In this document: piece by piece, positions 1 through 6,327 of the stretch
Layout of the letters: every line of letters starts with the position of its first letter
Position numbering within the stretch: the stretch's first letter is position 1
Origin: Coriobacteriaceae bacterium AF08-21
Lineage (GTDB): Bacteria; Actinomycetota; Coriobacteriia; Coriobacteriales; Coriobacteriaceae
Assembly (NCBI GenBank): GCA_027687465.1
Contig: JAQCQR010000032.1
Span: 1 to 11,127 of the forward strand
Direction of reading: 5' to 3'
DNA: 11,127 nucleotides
The notes under the pieces: generated by a model
Told to the model about the DNA's origin: nothing
The model's database searches: none
The model's input: only the letters and a program-made list of their open reading frames with translations
Made by a program: the position numbers and the translations under genes

Positions 1-7
1 TAAAAAA

Positions 8-41
8 GCCTCCCATTTCTTGTGTCCAAGAAATGGGAGGC
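8..41 (-). terminator. 14-bp perfect hairpin with a T-tract on the minus strand
   Basis: The arms GCCTCCCATTTCTT (8-21) and AAGAAATGGGAGGC (28-41) pair perfectly around the 6-base loop GTGTCC. The run of six A at 2-7 makes a T-tract on the minus strand, so the shape is that of an intrinsic terminator for leftward transcription. No minus-strand gene is visible to its right in the chromosomal part, so it may end the transcript of a rightward gene outside the window without a U-tract, or end antisense transcription. Confidence 0.5.
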
Positions 42-78
42 AGTTCAAAAAGACTGATTGGGAGCTGGGGCGTGTCGA

Positions 79-89
79 TGCGATAGTAT
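79..89 (+). promoter_or_regulatory. candidate -10 region of the GntR-family gene
   Basis: TGCGATAGTAT contains a -10-like TAGTAT at 84-89. The same 11 bases occur upstream of the glnA-like gene at 2071-2081. No good -35 hexamer lies 16-18 bases upstream, so the promoter call is tentative and rests mainly on position and on the repeat. Confidence 0.35.
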
Positions 90-134
90 TACGTGGTGAT
101 ATTCGACAAACCGTGGGCTTCATCCGAGGGCTTT

Positions 135-827
135 ATGGAACAGCACCAGCATTATCAGAGCCTGCAAGATCAGGCATACAACGCACTGCGCTCTAAGATC
201 ATCTATGCCGAGCTCAGGCCCGGCACGCGCCTTTCGGCGATTGGTCTGGAAAAGGAGACGGGAATCGGGCGCACGCCCATTCGCGAGTCCTTTGTGCGCC
301 TGCGTGAGCAGGAGCTAGTGGAAACGCGTCCCAAAAGCGGCACCTATGTCTCAAAAATCAGCATGGAGCGCGCCGAGAACGCCTGTTTCTTGCGTGAGAA
401 ACTCGAGAGAAGCGTACTCATTAAATGTTGCTCTGCCGCCACGCCTGAGCAAAAACATCGGCTCGAGCAGATTCTTGCCGAGTCCGAGTCGCTCGACCAT
501 AGCGAAACGCGTCGCTTTTTCGATCTGGACAACCTATTCCACGAGACGTGCTTTGAGATTGCCGGCCGCCACATGTTGTGGGATTGGATGAAGAGCGTCA
601 ATACGCATTTTGAGCGGTACAACTGGTTGCGTATGGTGTCGCAGGATCTGGATTGGGAGCCGATTCGTCGTCAGCATCGCCGGATTCTCGAGTCCATTAA
701 GAGGGGCGATACCGACACGGCGAGCTATCTGGCAGAGACACACCTGCATCTGATGCCCGAGGAACAGGGCCCGGTTATCGCCTTGCATCCCGACTATTTT
801 GAGCTGCCTAAAGACTCGAATATCTAG
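135..827 (+). CDS. GntR-family transcriptional regulator, FadR/FCD subfamily
   Basis: This is a 230-residue DNA-binding regulator. The N-terminal winged helix-turn-helix spans about residues 10-76, with the recognition helix around GIGRTPIRESFVRL and the wing ending in SGTYVSKI, typical of GntR proteins. The C-terminal part (about 83-206) is an all-helical FCD effector domain. It keeps the acidic and histidine residues expected for its metal or ligand site: Asp132 and His136 in LDNLFHE, His181 in RRQHRRIL and His203 in ETHLH. FCD regulators usually sense organic acids or sugar acids, but nothing here names the ligand. I chose ATG 135 because GAGGG lies just upstream. The GTG at 93 would add 14 residues but sits on the candidate -10 region without a ribosome binding site. 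The next gene is also a regulator, and no metabolic target gene is adjacent, so the regulon is unknown. Confidence 0.88.
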   Translation: MEQHQHYQSLQDQAYNALRSKIIYAELRPGTRLSAIGLEKETGIGRTPIRESFVRLREQELVETRPKSGTYVSKISMERAENACFLREKLERSVLIKCCSAATPEQKHRLEQILAESESLDHSETRRFFDLDNLFHETCFEIAGRHMLWDWMKSVNTHFERYNWLRMVSQDLDWEPIRRQHRRILESIKRGDTDTASYLAETHLHLMPEEQGPVIALHPDYFELPKDSNI

Positions 828-892
828 CCCATCATCGCATCTGCTCGAGACACAAAAACGATGTTGCTCACCTACAGCGTTTTGCAACCGAG

Positions 893-904
893 ATTTTTAA
901 AAAT
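893..904. promoter_or_regulatory. AT-rich palindrome upstream of the lacI-type gene
   Basis: ATTTTTAAAAAT is a perfect 12-base palindrome in otherwise GC-rich DNA. TTGCAA (882-887) and TAAAAT (908-913) nearby could be promoter hexamers, but the 20-base spacing is too long for confidence. It could be part of the promoter or an operator. The stretch 828-950 holds no other recognisable feature. Confidence 0.3.
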
Positions 905-950
905 GTCTAAAATGGCTCAGAATGCCGACAGTTGGGAAACGGGGTGCGCT

Positions 951-1973
951 ATGGCGCAGATGAGAATCAAGGATATTGCCGCCGAGGCGGGCGTGAGTCC
1001 GGCCACGGTCTCGCGCTACCTCAACAACCGCCCCGGGCAGATGACCGAGGAAACCCGTGCTCGCATCGCGGCAGTTATCGAGCGCACCGGCTATCGTCCA
1101 CGTGCCGCCGCGCGCAATCTGCGCAGCTCGCGCACCAACCTCATCGGTGTGATCCTAGCCGACATCGCCAACCCGTTCTCTAGCGCCATGCTCGAAGGAC
1201 TTTCCGCCAGCGCCGCCGCGCGCGGCTGCTCGCTCATGACGGCCATTAGCGGCAACGACCCCGCAAAGGAAGCGGAGTCGCTCATCAGGCTTATCGATGC
1301 CGGCGTGGACGGCCTGGTCGTCAACACCTGCGGAGGCAATGACGAGGCGATCGCCGCGGCAGCGGGACGCCTGCCCGTCGTGCTGCTCGACCGCGATGTT
1401 GCCGACGGCGGTATCGACTTGGTGACATCTAACAACCGTGAGCTGGTCGCCGGCTTGGTAGACGCCTTGGTCGCCGCTGGCAGCGAGCGCCTGTGCCTGC
1501 TCACCGAGGCAAGCGACGACAGCTCCGTCCGTCGCGAGCGCGCCGAGGCCTTTACCGACGAGCTATCGCGACGCGGCCTTGCGGGCGAGGTCGTCACCCT
1601 GGCCGACGGTGGCGCCACGGGCATCGGCCGCTTGGACGAGACCATGCGTGACTATGCGGGTAAGAAGCTCGGCCTCATTGCCGTCAACGGTCTGGTCTTC
1701 CTGCGCCTGACCGAGGCGCAGGCACAGTTGGGACCTTCGTTGCCGGCGGGTCTCAAGATCGCAACGTTTGACGACTATCCCTGGAACCGCGTGCTCTTTG
1801 GCGGTGTGACCACGGCCGCGCAGGACACCCTCACCATTGCCGAGCGCGTGGTCGAGCGCCTGTCCGAGCGCATCGACGTCGTTACCACTACGGTGGGCGA
1901 TGCCGCAAAGCTCGCCCCCAAGCGCATCGAGATACCCGGCCACATCGAACACCGCGCTTCGACCTCGCGCTAG
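951..1973 (+). CDS. LacI/PurR-family transcriptional regulator
   Basis: This is a 340-residue repressor-type regulator, the usual length for the family. The helix-turn-helix is at residues 5-26 (IKDIAAEAGVSPATVSRYLN). It is followed by the hinge helix region RPRAAARNLRS (about 49-59) and a periplasmic-binding-protein-like effector domain that begins at TNLIGVILADIANPF. These regulators bind palindromic operators as dimers and normally sense a sugar or nucleoside. The segment TFDDYPWNRVLFGGVTTAAQD, late in the effector domain, matches the usual ligand-domain layout, but the ligand cannot be read from sequence. ATG 951 is preferred because GGGG lies 6 bases upstream and the protein then starts right before the HTH, as is normal. 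ATG 960 is a possible alternative. Upstream in-frame ATGs at 861 and 903 would add a tail not seen in the family. No sugar-use genes are adjacent in the window. Confidence 0.88.
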   Translation: MAQMRIKDIAAEAGVSPATVSRYLNNRPGQMTEETRARIAAVIERTGYRPRAAARNLRSSRTNLIGVILADIANPFSSAMLEGLSASAAARGCSLMTAISGNDPAKEAESLIRLIDAGVDGLVVNTCGGNDEAIAAAAGRLPVVLLDRDVADGGIDLVTSNNRELVAGLVDALVAAGSERLCLLTEASDDSSVRRERAEAFTDELSRRGLAGEVVTLADGGATGIGRLDETMRDYAGKKLGLIAVNGLVFLRLTEAQAQLGPSLPAGLKIATFDDYPWNRVLFGGVTTAAQDTLTIAERVVERLSERIDVVTTTVGDAAKLAPKRIEIPGHIEHRASTSR

Positions 1974-2047
1974 CCGCCCGTCCGAGTCGGTCTGTTCGTG
2001 CTTGGCACCCGCCTGTTCGCGCACGTTTTTTGAGCGCTTGATACGCT

Positions 2048-2063
2048 TTAACCCTGCGGAAAC
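2048..2063 (+). promoter_or_regulatory. candidate GlnR-type operator upstream of glnA
   Basis: TTAAC (2048-2052), six bases, then GAAAC (2059-2063) fits the half-site pattern described for actinobacterial GlnR boxes (GTNAC, six bases, GAAAC), with one mismatch in the first half. It lies directly upstream of a -10-like TAGTAT (2076-2081), where an activator would bind in place of a good -35 element. The gene for a GlnR-like protein is immediately downstream of glnA. Confidence 0.45.
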
Positions 2064-2068
2064 ATTTT

Positions 2069-2092
2069 TCTGCGATAGTATCTGCGATATAG
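2069..2092 (+). repeat. tandem 12-bp repeat in the glnA promoter region
   Basis: TCTGCGATAGTA (2069-2080) is followed directly by TCTGCGATATAG (2081-2092), which matches at ten of twelve positions. Each copy holds a -10-like sequence (TAGTAT at 2076-2081, TATAGA at 2088-2093). This may be two overlapping start sites or a duplicated regulatory site. Confidence 0.4.
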
Positions 2093-2128
2093 ACCAGTCG
2101 AAACCCGCCCGAAAGAAAGGGGAGCGAC

Positions 2129-3466
2129 ATGAACCAGCAGAACATCGATTACGTACTCCGCTCCGTAGAGCAGCGTGACATCCGCTTTGTGCGTCTGTGG
2201 TTTGTCGACATTCTCGGCCGCCTCAAGAACTTTGCCATTAGCCCCGAGGACCTCGAGGTCGCTTTTGAGGAGGGCATTGGCTTTGACGGCTCGGCCATCG
2301 AGGGCTTTGCCACGCCCGAGGAAGCCGACATGCTGGCGTTCCCCGATGCCTCGACCTTCCAGATTCTGCCGTGGCGCCCGAGCCACAACGGCGTCGCCCG
2401 TGTGTTTTGCGACGTGTGCACTCCCGATCGCGAGCCCTTCGCCGGCGACCCTCGCGCTGCGCTGCGTCGCATGTTCCACAAGGCCGAGAAGGCTGGCTAC
2501 CTGCTCAACGTTGGTGCCGAGCTGGAGTATTACTACTTCCCCGACGAGCGCACGCCCGAGCCGCTCGACAACGTGGGCTACTTCGATCTTTCGGTGAGCG
2601 ATGCCGCCCGCGACCTGCGTCGCAACACGGTCCTCACGCTCGAGAAGATGTCCGTGCCCGTGGAGTACACCTTCCACGCCGCCGGTCGCTCGCAGCATGG
2701 CATGAGCCTGCGTCACGCCGAGGCCCTGAGCATGTCCGACGCTATCACCACGGCCAAACTCATCATTAAGCAGCAGGCCTACGAGAGCGGTTGCCACGCT
2801 TCCTTTATGCCCAAGCCGTTGGCGGGCGAGGACGGCAGCGCCATGTTTTTGCATCAGTCGCTGTTCGACCACGACGGCAACAACGTCTTTTGGGGCGAGG
2901 ACGACGAGAAGTACCACCTCTCCGAAATCGCCAAGCACTACATGGCCGGCATCTTGGCGCACGCGCGCGAGATCAGCGCCATCACCAACCCCACGGTCAA
3001 CTCGTACAAGCGCATCACCACGGGTGGCGACTCCGTGCCGCAGTACGCCACGTGGGGCCTGCGCAACCGCGCGAGTATGGTCCGCATCCCGGTCTACAAG
3101 CCCGGCAAGCCGCTGTCCACGCGCATCGAGCTGCGCAGTCCCGACCCCATGGCCAACCCGTACCTGGTCAACGCCGTCACGCTGGCGGCTGGTCTGGACG
3201 GCATCGAGCGCAAGCTGGAACTCCCGCCCGAGGCCACGGCCGAGACGCTCAAGCTTACCGACCGTCAGATGGTCGAGGCCGGCTACGCGCCGCTGCCGCG
3301 CTCGCTCAAAGAGGCGCTCGACGTGTTTGAGGACTCGCAGTTTATGAAGGATGCTCTCGGCGAGCACATCCACAGCTTCTTCCTCAAAAAGAAGCGCGAC
3401 GAGTGGCATAAGTTTGAGTCTACGATCACCGAGTGGGAGATCAAGCACTACCTGGCGAACTCCTAA
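2129..3466 (+). CDS. glnA: glutamine synthetase type I-like protein with altered active site
   Basis: This 445-residue protein aligns with the short GSI-alpha type (Bacillus GlnA, 444 aa) and lacks the adenylylation insert of GSI-beta. True glutamine synthetases make glutamine from glutamate, ammonia and ATP as cytosolic dodecamers. Conserved parts include FVDILG (25-30), GFDGSAIEGF (51-60), GAELEYYYF (129-137, Glu131 and Glu133), HASFMPKP (223-230), NPTVNSYKR (287-295), NRASMVRIP (313-321) and RIELRSPDPMANPYL (332-346). Several catalytic positions differ. The metal-binding Glu in HHE is Ala184, the Glu in QHE is Gly191, the His in GMH is Phe240, and the PGYEAP flap reads TGGDSVP (298-304). 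ATG 2129 has a strong site, AAAGGGGAG, upstream. The gene for a GlnR-like regulator follows 50 bases on. It is surely a GS-fold protein; that it makes glutamine is less sure. Confidence 0.85.
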   Translation: MNQQNIDYVLRSVEQRDIRFVRLWFVDILGRLKNFAISPEDLEVAFEEGIGFDGSAIEGFATPEEADMLAFPDASTFQILPWRPSHNGVARVFCDVCTPDREPFAGDPRAALRRMFHKAEKAGYLLNVGAELEYYYFPDERTPEPLDNVGYFDLSVSDAARDLRRNTVLTLEKMSVPVEYTFHAAGRSQHGMSLRHAEALSMSDAITTAKLIIKQQAYESGCHASFMPKPLAGEDGSAMFLHQSLFDHDGNNVFWGEDDEKYHLSEIAKHYMAGILAHAREISAITNPTVNSYKRITTGGDSVPQYATWGLRNRASMVRIPVYKPGKPLSTRIELRSPDPMANPYLVNAVTLAAGLDGIERKLELPPEATAETLKLTDRQMVEAGYAPLPRSLKEALDVFEDSQFMKDALGEHIHSFFLKKKRDEWHKFESTITEWEIKHYLANS

Positions 3467-3516
3467 TCGCGCTGGCTTGTTCCAGTACGATTGAGCTCAT
3501 TTCTTTGGAGGCCGAT

Positions 3517-4179
3517 ATGTCCGATAAGAGTGCCCTGTTCATGGCGCGCACGACGCGCTTCCACGAGTTTGCCCGCAGCTTGACGACCACCCTGGGTGTC
3601 GAGGTGAGCCTGGCAACCCCCGATTCGCCAACTGCGGCGCACGACTTTGACCTGCTGATTCTCGATTCAGATGGCATCCGCAGCGACCGCATCGATCAGA
3701 TTGCCAAGTGGCTCGACGATCGTGGTGGCGTCCCCATGTTGGTGATCGTTGACGACGAGGCACTCGGTACCCTGCGCCTGCCGAATCACGCGCATGCCGA
3801 CTTTGTATGCCCCACGGCGACGCCCAACGAGCTCAAGGCTCGTGCGCAGCGCCTGATGGGCGAGGAGGAGACCGTCACCGCTGACGATGTACTCAACATC
3901 GATAACCTCGAGATCAACCTGGCTACCTACCAGGTGACACTCGATAACGAGCCCATCGACCTGACGCTGATGGAGTACTCGCTGCTGAGCTTTTTGGCGA
4001 CGCACCCCAACCGCGCCTACAGCCGCGAGGTGCTGCTGCACCGCGTGTGGGGCTTTGAGTACTGCGGCGGCACGCGCACCGTCGACGTGCACATTCGACG
4101 CATTCGCTCCAAGGTGGGCCCGCAGATCGCGGCGCACATCACCACCGTCCGCGGCGTGGGCTATCTGTTTAAGGACTAG
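3517..4179 (+). CDS. glnR: OmpR-family atypical response regulator, GlnR-like
   Basis: This is a 220-residue protein with an N-terminal receiver-like domain (about 1-115) and a C-terminal OmpR-type winged helix (about 126-218). The DNA-binding part, from LDLTxMEYSLLSFLA-like sequence through VWGFEYCGGTRTVDVHIRRIRSKVGP, resembles actinobacterial GlnR, including the GGTRTVDVH stretch and the VGYLF end. The receiver is degenerate. It lacks the N-terminal acidic pair and the conserved Lys (HADFVCPTAT replaces the usual KP motif), although Asp50 sits where the phospho-acceptor would be. This matches GlnR, which works as a dimer without normal phosphorylation. No histidine kinase gene is nearby. 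It is 50 bases downstream of glnA, probably in one operon, and has its own site TTTGGAGG before ATG 3517. The role as nitrogen regulator is inferred from similarity and position. Confidence 0.8.
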   Translation: MSDKSALFMARTTRFHEFARSLTTTLGVEVSLATPDSPTAAHDFDLLILDSDGIRSDRIDQIAKWLDDRGGVPMLVIVDDEALGTLRLPNHAHADFVCPTATPNELKARAQRLMGEEETVTADDVLNIDNLEINLATYQVTLDNEPIDLTLMEYSLLSFLATHPNRAYSREVLLHRVWGFEYCGGTRTVDVHIRRIRSKVGPQIAAHITTVRGVGYLFKD

Positions 4180-4183
4180 ATTT

Positions 4184-4220
4184 CCACCACAAAGGGGACA
4201 GGCACCTTTGTGGTGGTTTT
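4184..4220 (+). terminator. hairpin terminator with GGGGACAGGCACC motif
   Basis: CCACCACAAAGG (4184-4195) pairs perfectly with CCTTTGTGGTGG (4205-4216) around a 9-base loop, and TTTT follows. It sits just after the glnR-like stop codon and is well placed as the terminator of the glnA-glnR operon. The loop and inner arms contain GGGGACAGGCACC, a motif I associate with dispersed palindromic repeats in several bacteria. Confidence 0.7.
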
Positions 4221-4334
4221 GACGCAGGTGCAGGTCCCTCTCGAATCTGCAACAGAACTTAAGCCTTCCTAAAAGATTGCGTTCTCGTACACGTACGCCC
4301 GCATATTGGGGTACAACTCAACATGAACAATGAT

Positions 4335-4365
4335 GGCCCGCCACATGTTTGGTGGGCCTTTGGTT
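4335..4365 (+). promoter_or_regulatory. hairpin in the htrA leader
   Basis: GGCCCGCCA (4335-4343) pairs with TGGTGGGCC (4350-4358), with one G-T pair, and is followed by the T-rich TTTGGTTATTT. It lies 22-30 bases before the htrA ribosome binding site, so it could be a weak terminator or leader attenuator. A possible promoter further up (TTGCGT at 4277-4282, CATATT at 4302-4307) has a poor 19-base spacing. Confidence 0.4.
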
Positions 4366-4387
4366 ATTTGACGAAAGGATCGCAGCT

Positions 4388-5854
4388 ATGAGCGAGAACG
4401 ATTCCCAGCGTCCCCAGGATGTTGGCAATGCCGGCGAGACTCAGCAGCAGCCGCGCGTGCAGGTGGAGTCGACGCCTGCCGACAGCAACATTCCCTATGT
4501 GCAGGCCTACGACACGCAGACCGGCCAGCCGCTGGACGGTCAGCAGGTTGTAAACAAGCACACGGTGGTCAAGACCAAGACCAAAAAGCTGCCGATCTTT
4601 ATTACGGCGCTTGCCGGTTGTGCCTGCGGTGCCCTGCTGGTCATCGCGCTCATTATGAGCGGCACGCTCAACATTGGCGGCGGCAGGAACGCCGTGACGG
4701 CGGGTGCTTCGGGTTCGTCGACGCAAAAGATTTCGATCGACTCCGAGGACACCACGCTGGCCGAGGCCGTTTCTGCCAAGGCCCTGCCCTCCGTCGTTTC
4801 CATCACCGCCACTTCGAGCGGCAACCAGAATGGCTCGCTTTCTCAGTCTGCTGATGAGTCGAATAGCTCGGGCAGCGTCGGTTCGGGCGTGGTGCTCGAT
4901 ACCGCAGGCCACATCCTCACCAACAACCACGTGGTCGATGGTTACGATCAGTACGTGGTGACCATGGACGACGGCACCACCTACGAGGCCGAGTTTGTGG
5001 GCAACGATGCCTCGAGCGACCTGGCCGTCATCAAGCTCAAGGATGCAGACGCCTCCAAGCTCACGCCGATCGAGATTGGTGACTCCTCCAAGCTCAACGT
5101 GGGCGAGTGGGTTATGGCGATCGGTTCGCCGTTCGGCAACGAGCAGTCTGTCTCCACGGGCATCGTCTCGGCGCTGTATCGCTCCACGGCCATGAGCTCT
5201 ACCAGCGGTAACACCATCTATGCCAACATGATCCAGACCGATGCTGCCATCAACCCGGGCAACTCCGGTGGTGCGCTCGTCAACGACAATGGTGAGCTGG
5301 TGGGCATTAACTCGCTTATCGAGAGCTATTCGGGCTCCAGCTCGGGCGTGGGCTTTGCTATTCCCGTTAACTACGCCAAGAACATTGCCGACCAGATCAT
5401 CGACGGCAAGACGCCGGTGCATCCGTACCTGGGCGCCACGCTTTCGAGCGTCAACGCGCTCAACGCCCGCACCAACAAGCTGAGCACCGATAGTGGCGCG
5501 TATGTGGCGAGCGTCGTCGAGGACGGCCCCGCCGCCAAGGCCGGTATCCAGGAGGGCGACGTCATCACCAAGCTGGGCGATGACGAGATTACGAGCGCCG
5601 ATGGCCTGATCATCGCGCTGCGCAGCCACGAGGTGGGTGAGAAGGTCGAGATCACGCTCATGCGCGGCAAGGAAGAGAAAAAGGTTACCGTCGAGCTGGG
5701 TTCCGATGAGAAGCTGCAGAATCAGCAGCAGGACGACAGCGCGACCGACACCGGCAACGGCGGTATTACCGACGAGCAGCTGCGCCAGTATCTGGAGGAA
5801 CTGCTGGGCAAGCAAGGGCAGGGCCAGAGTCAAGGCTACGGCCAGGGTTACTAA
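4388..5854 (+). CDS. HtrA/DegP-like membrane-anchored trypsin-like serine protease with PDZ domain
   Basis: This 488-residue protein has the Gram-positive HtrA layout. A Gln-rich cytoplasmic tail (1-66) is followed by one membrane segment (about 68-91, LPIFITALAGCACGALLVIALIM region), which places the protease outside the membrane. The trypsin-like domain spans about 120-335 and carries the full triad: His181 in LTNNHVVDG, Asp211 in SDLAVIKL and Ser293 in NPGNSGGALV. A PDZ domain (about 345-440, with EDGPAAKAGIQEGDVI) follows. The tail is rich in Gly and Gln and ends in repeated GQ/GY units. Such proteases degrade or refold damaged exported proteins under stress. Start at ATG 4388 is set by AAAGGA 8 bases upstream; an upstream in-frame start would cover the leader hairpin. 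The gene stands alone, with its own strong terminator. Confidence 0.93.
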   Translation: MSENDSQRPQDVGNAGETQQQPRVQVESTPADSNIPYVQAYDTQTGQPLDGQQVVNKHTVVKTKTKKLPIFITALAGCACGALLVIALIMSGTLNIGGGRNAVTAGASGSSTQKISIDSEDTTLAEAVSAKALPSVVSITATSSGNQNGSLSQSADESNSSGSVGSGVVLDTAGHILTNNHVVDGYDQYVVTMDDGTTYEAEFVGNDASSDLAVIKLKDADASKLTPIEIGDSSKLNVGEWVMAIGSPFGNEQSVSTGIVSALYRSTAMSSTSGNTIYANMIQTDAAINPGNSGGALVNDNGELVGINSLIESYSGSSSGVGFAIPVNYAKNIADQIIDGKTPVHPYLGATLSSVNALNARTNKLSTDSGAYVASVVEDGPAAKAGIQEGDVITKLGDDEITSADGLIIALRSHEVGEKVEITLMRGKEEKKVTVELGSDEKLQNQQQDDSATDTGNGGITDEQLRQYLEELLGKQGQGQSQGYGQGY

Positions 5855-5880
5855 CGAGCCACTCCACACATACCGATGCC

Positions 5881-5921
5881 AGAGGGGGCCGTCCCGCCAA
5901 CGCGGGACGGCCCCCTCTTTT
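5881..5921 (+). terminator. strong intrinsic terminator of htrA
   Basis: A perfect 17-bp stem (5881-5897 with 5902-5918) closes a CAAC loop and is followed by TTT. It lies 26 bases after the htrA stop codon and is the last clearly chromosomal feature before the element. Confidence 0.92.
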
Positions 5922-5976
5922 CCTATTGATCCGTTCGGGTTTTGTCAATAAGGATAGAGAAAAAAGTAAATTATTT
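5919..5976. mobile_element. left boundary zone of the integrated mobilizable element
   Basis: Composition changes sharply here, from GC-rich chromosomal coding sequence with a terminator to an AT-rich stretch (AGAGAAAAAAGTAAATTATTT region) and then to genes of Firmicutes mobile-element families on the opposite strand. The true end must lie in or near this interval because TnpW stops at 5977. Without the right end or an empty site, the exact junction and any target duplication cannot be assigned. Confidence 0.55.
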
Positions 5977-6243
5977 TTATGAGGTTACAACATCGGATTG
6001 AATAAGGCGCAGTACCTTGTCGGTAAAGGTTTCCCGGCTGGTCTGGCTGAAATGGAAATAAATATCAAAGGTCGTACCGCCAACGGTCTTTACCATATCG
6101 GGTGGCGGTACGTCCGGGGCGGGTGAAGCGTTGCCGCCCGCCATCACGGGCAGGGGGATGGCCTTGCCCTCTCTGCTGGTGCTGTCGCTCCCCTCCGGGG
6201 CGGGGATGGTGCTGGTGATCGTCATGCTGGGGTCGTAGGTCAT
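5977..6243 (-). CDS. tnpW: TnpW-family transposon-encoded protein
   Basis: This small protein of 88 residues resembles TnpW, found in Tn4451-like and related Firmicutes elements. The N-terminal part is polar and Pro-rich (TITSTIPAPEGSD, then PVMAGGNASPAPDVPPP). The C-terminal part, VGGTTFDIYFHFSQTSRETFTDKVLRLI, is the conserved family core: a short strand region followed by a helix ending in LRLI. Its function is not established. I set the start at ATG 6243, because GGAG lies 8 bases upstream, rather than at the upstream ATG 6261, which has no site. It is the last gene of the leftward mob operon and the element gene nearest the chromosome. No recombinase such as TnpX is in the window, so the integrase must lie beyond the right edge or be supplied in trans. 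Confidence 0.75.
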   Translation of the reverse strand: MTYDPSMTITSTIPAPEGSDSTSREGKAIPLPVMAGGNASPAPDVPPPDMVKTVGGTTFDIYFHFSQTSRETFTDKVLRLIQSDVVTS

Positions 6244-6327
6244 AGGCTCTCCTTTCATCATTCATCAAAGTTAATCCACGTGAGCGCCATTTTGCCGCCC
6301 ACGTTGGAGTGGGGGAAGGGGAATGTA

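Noticed and set aside
2048..3448. Open frame of 466 codons on the minus strand opposite glnA
   Set aside because: It is a shadow of GC-rich coding sequence. The translation is low in recognisable motifs and rich in Arg, Val and Leu, and the plus strand encodes a clear GS-family protein.
4364..5869. Open frame of 501 codons on the minus strand opposite htrA
   Set aside because: It mirrors the codon bias of the htrA gene, shows no domain, and has no ribosome binding site of its own.
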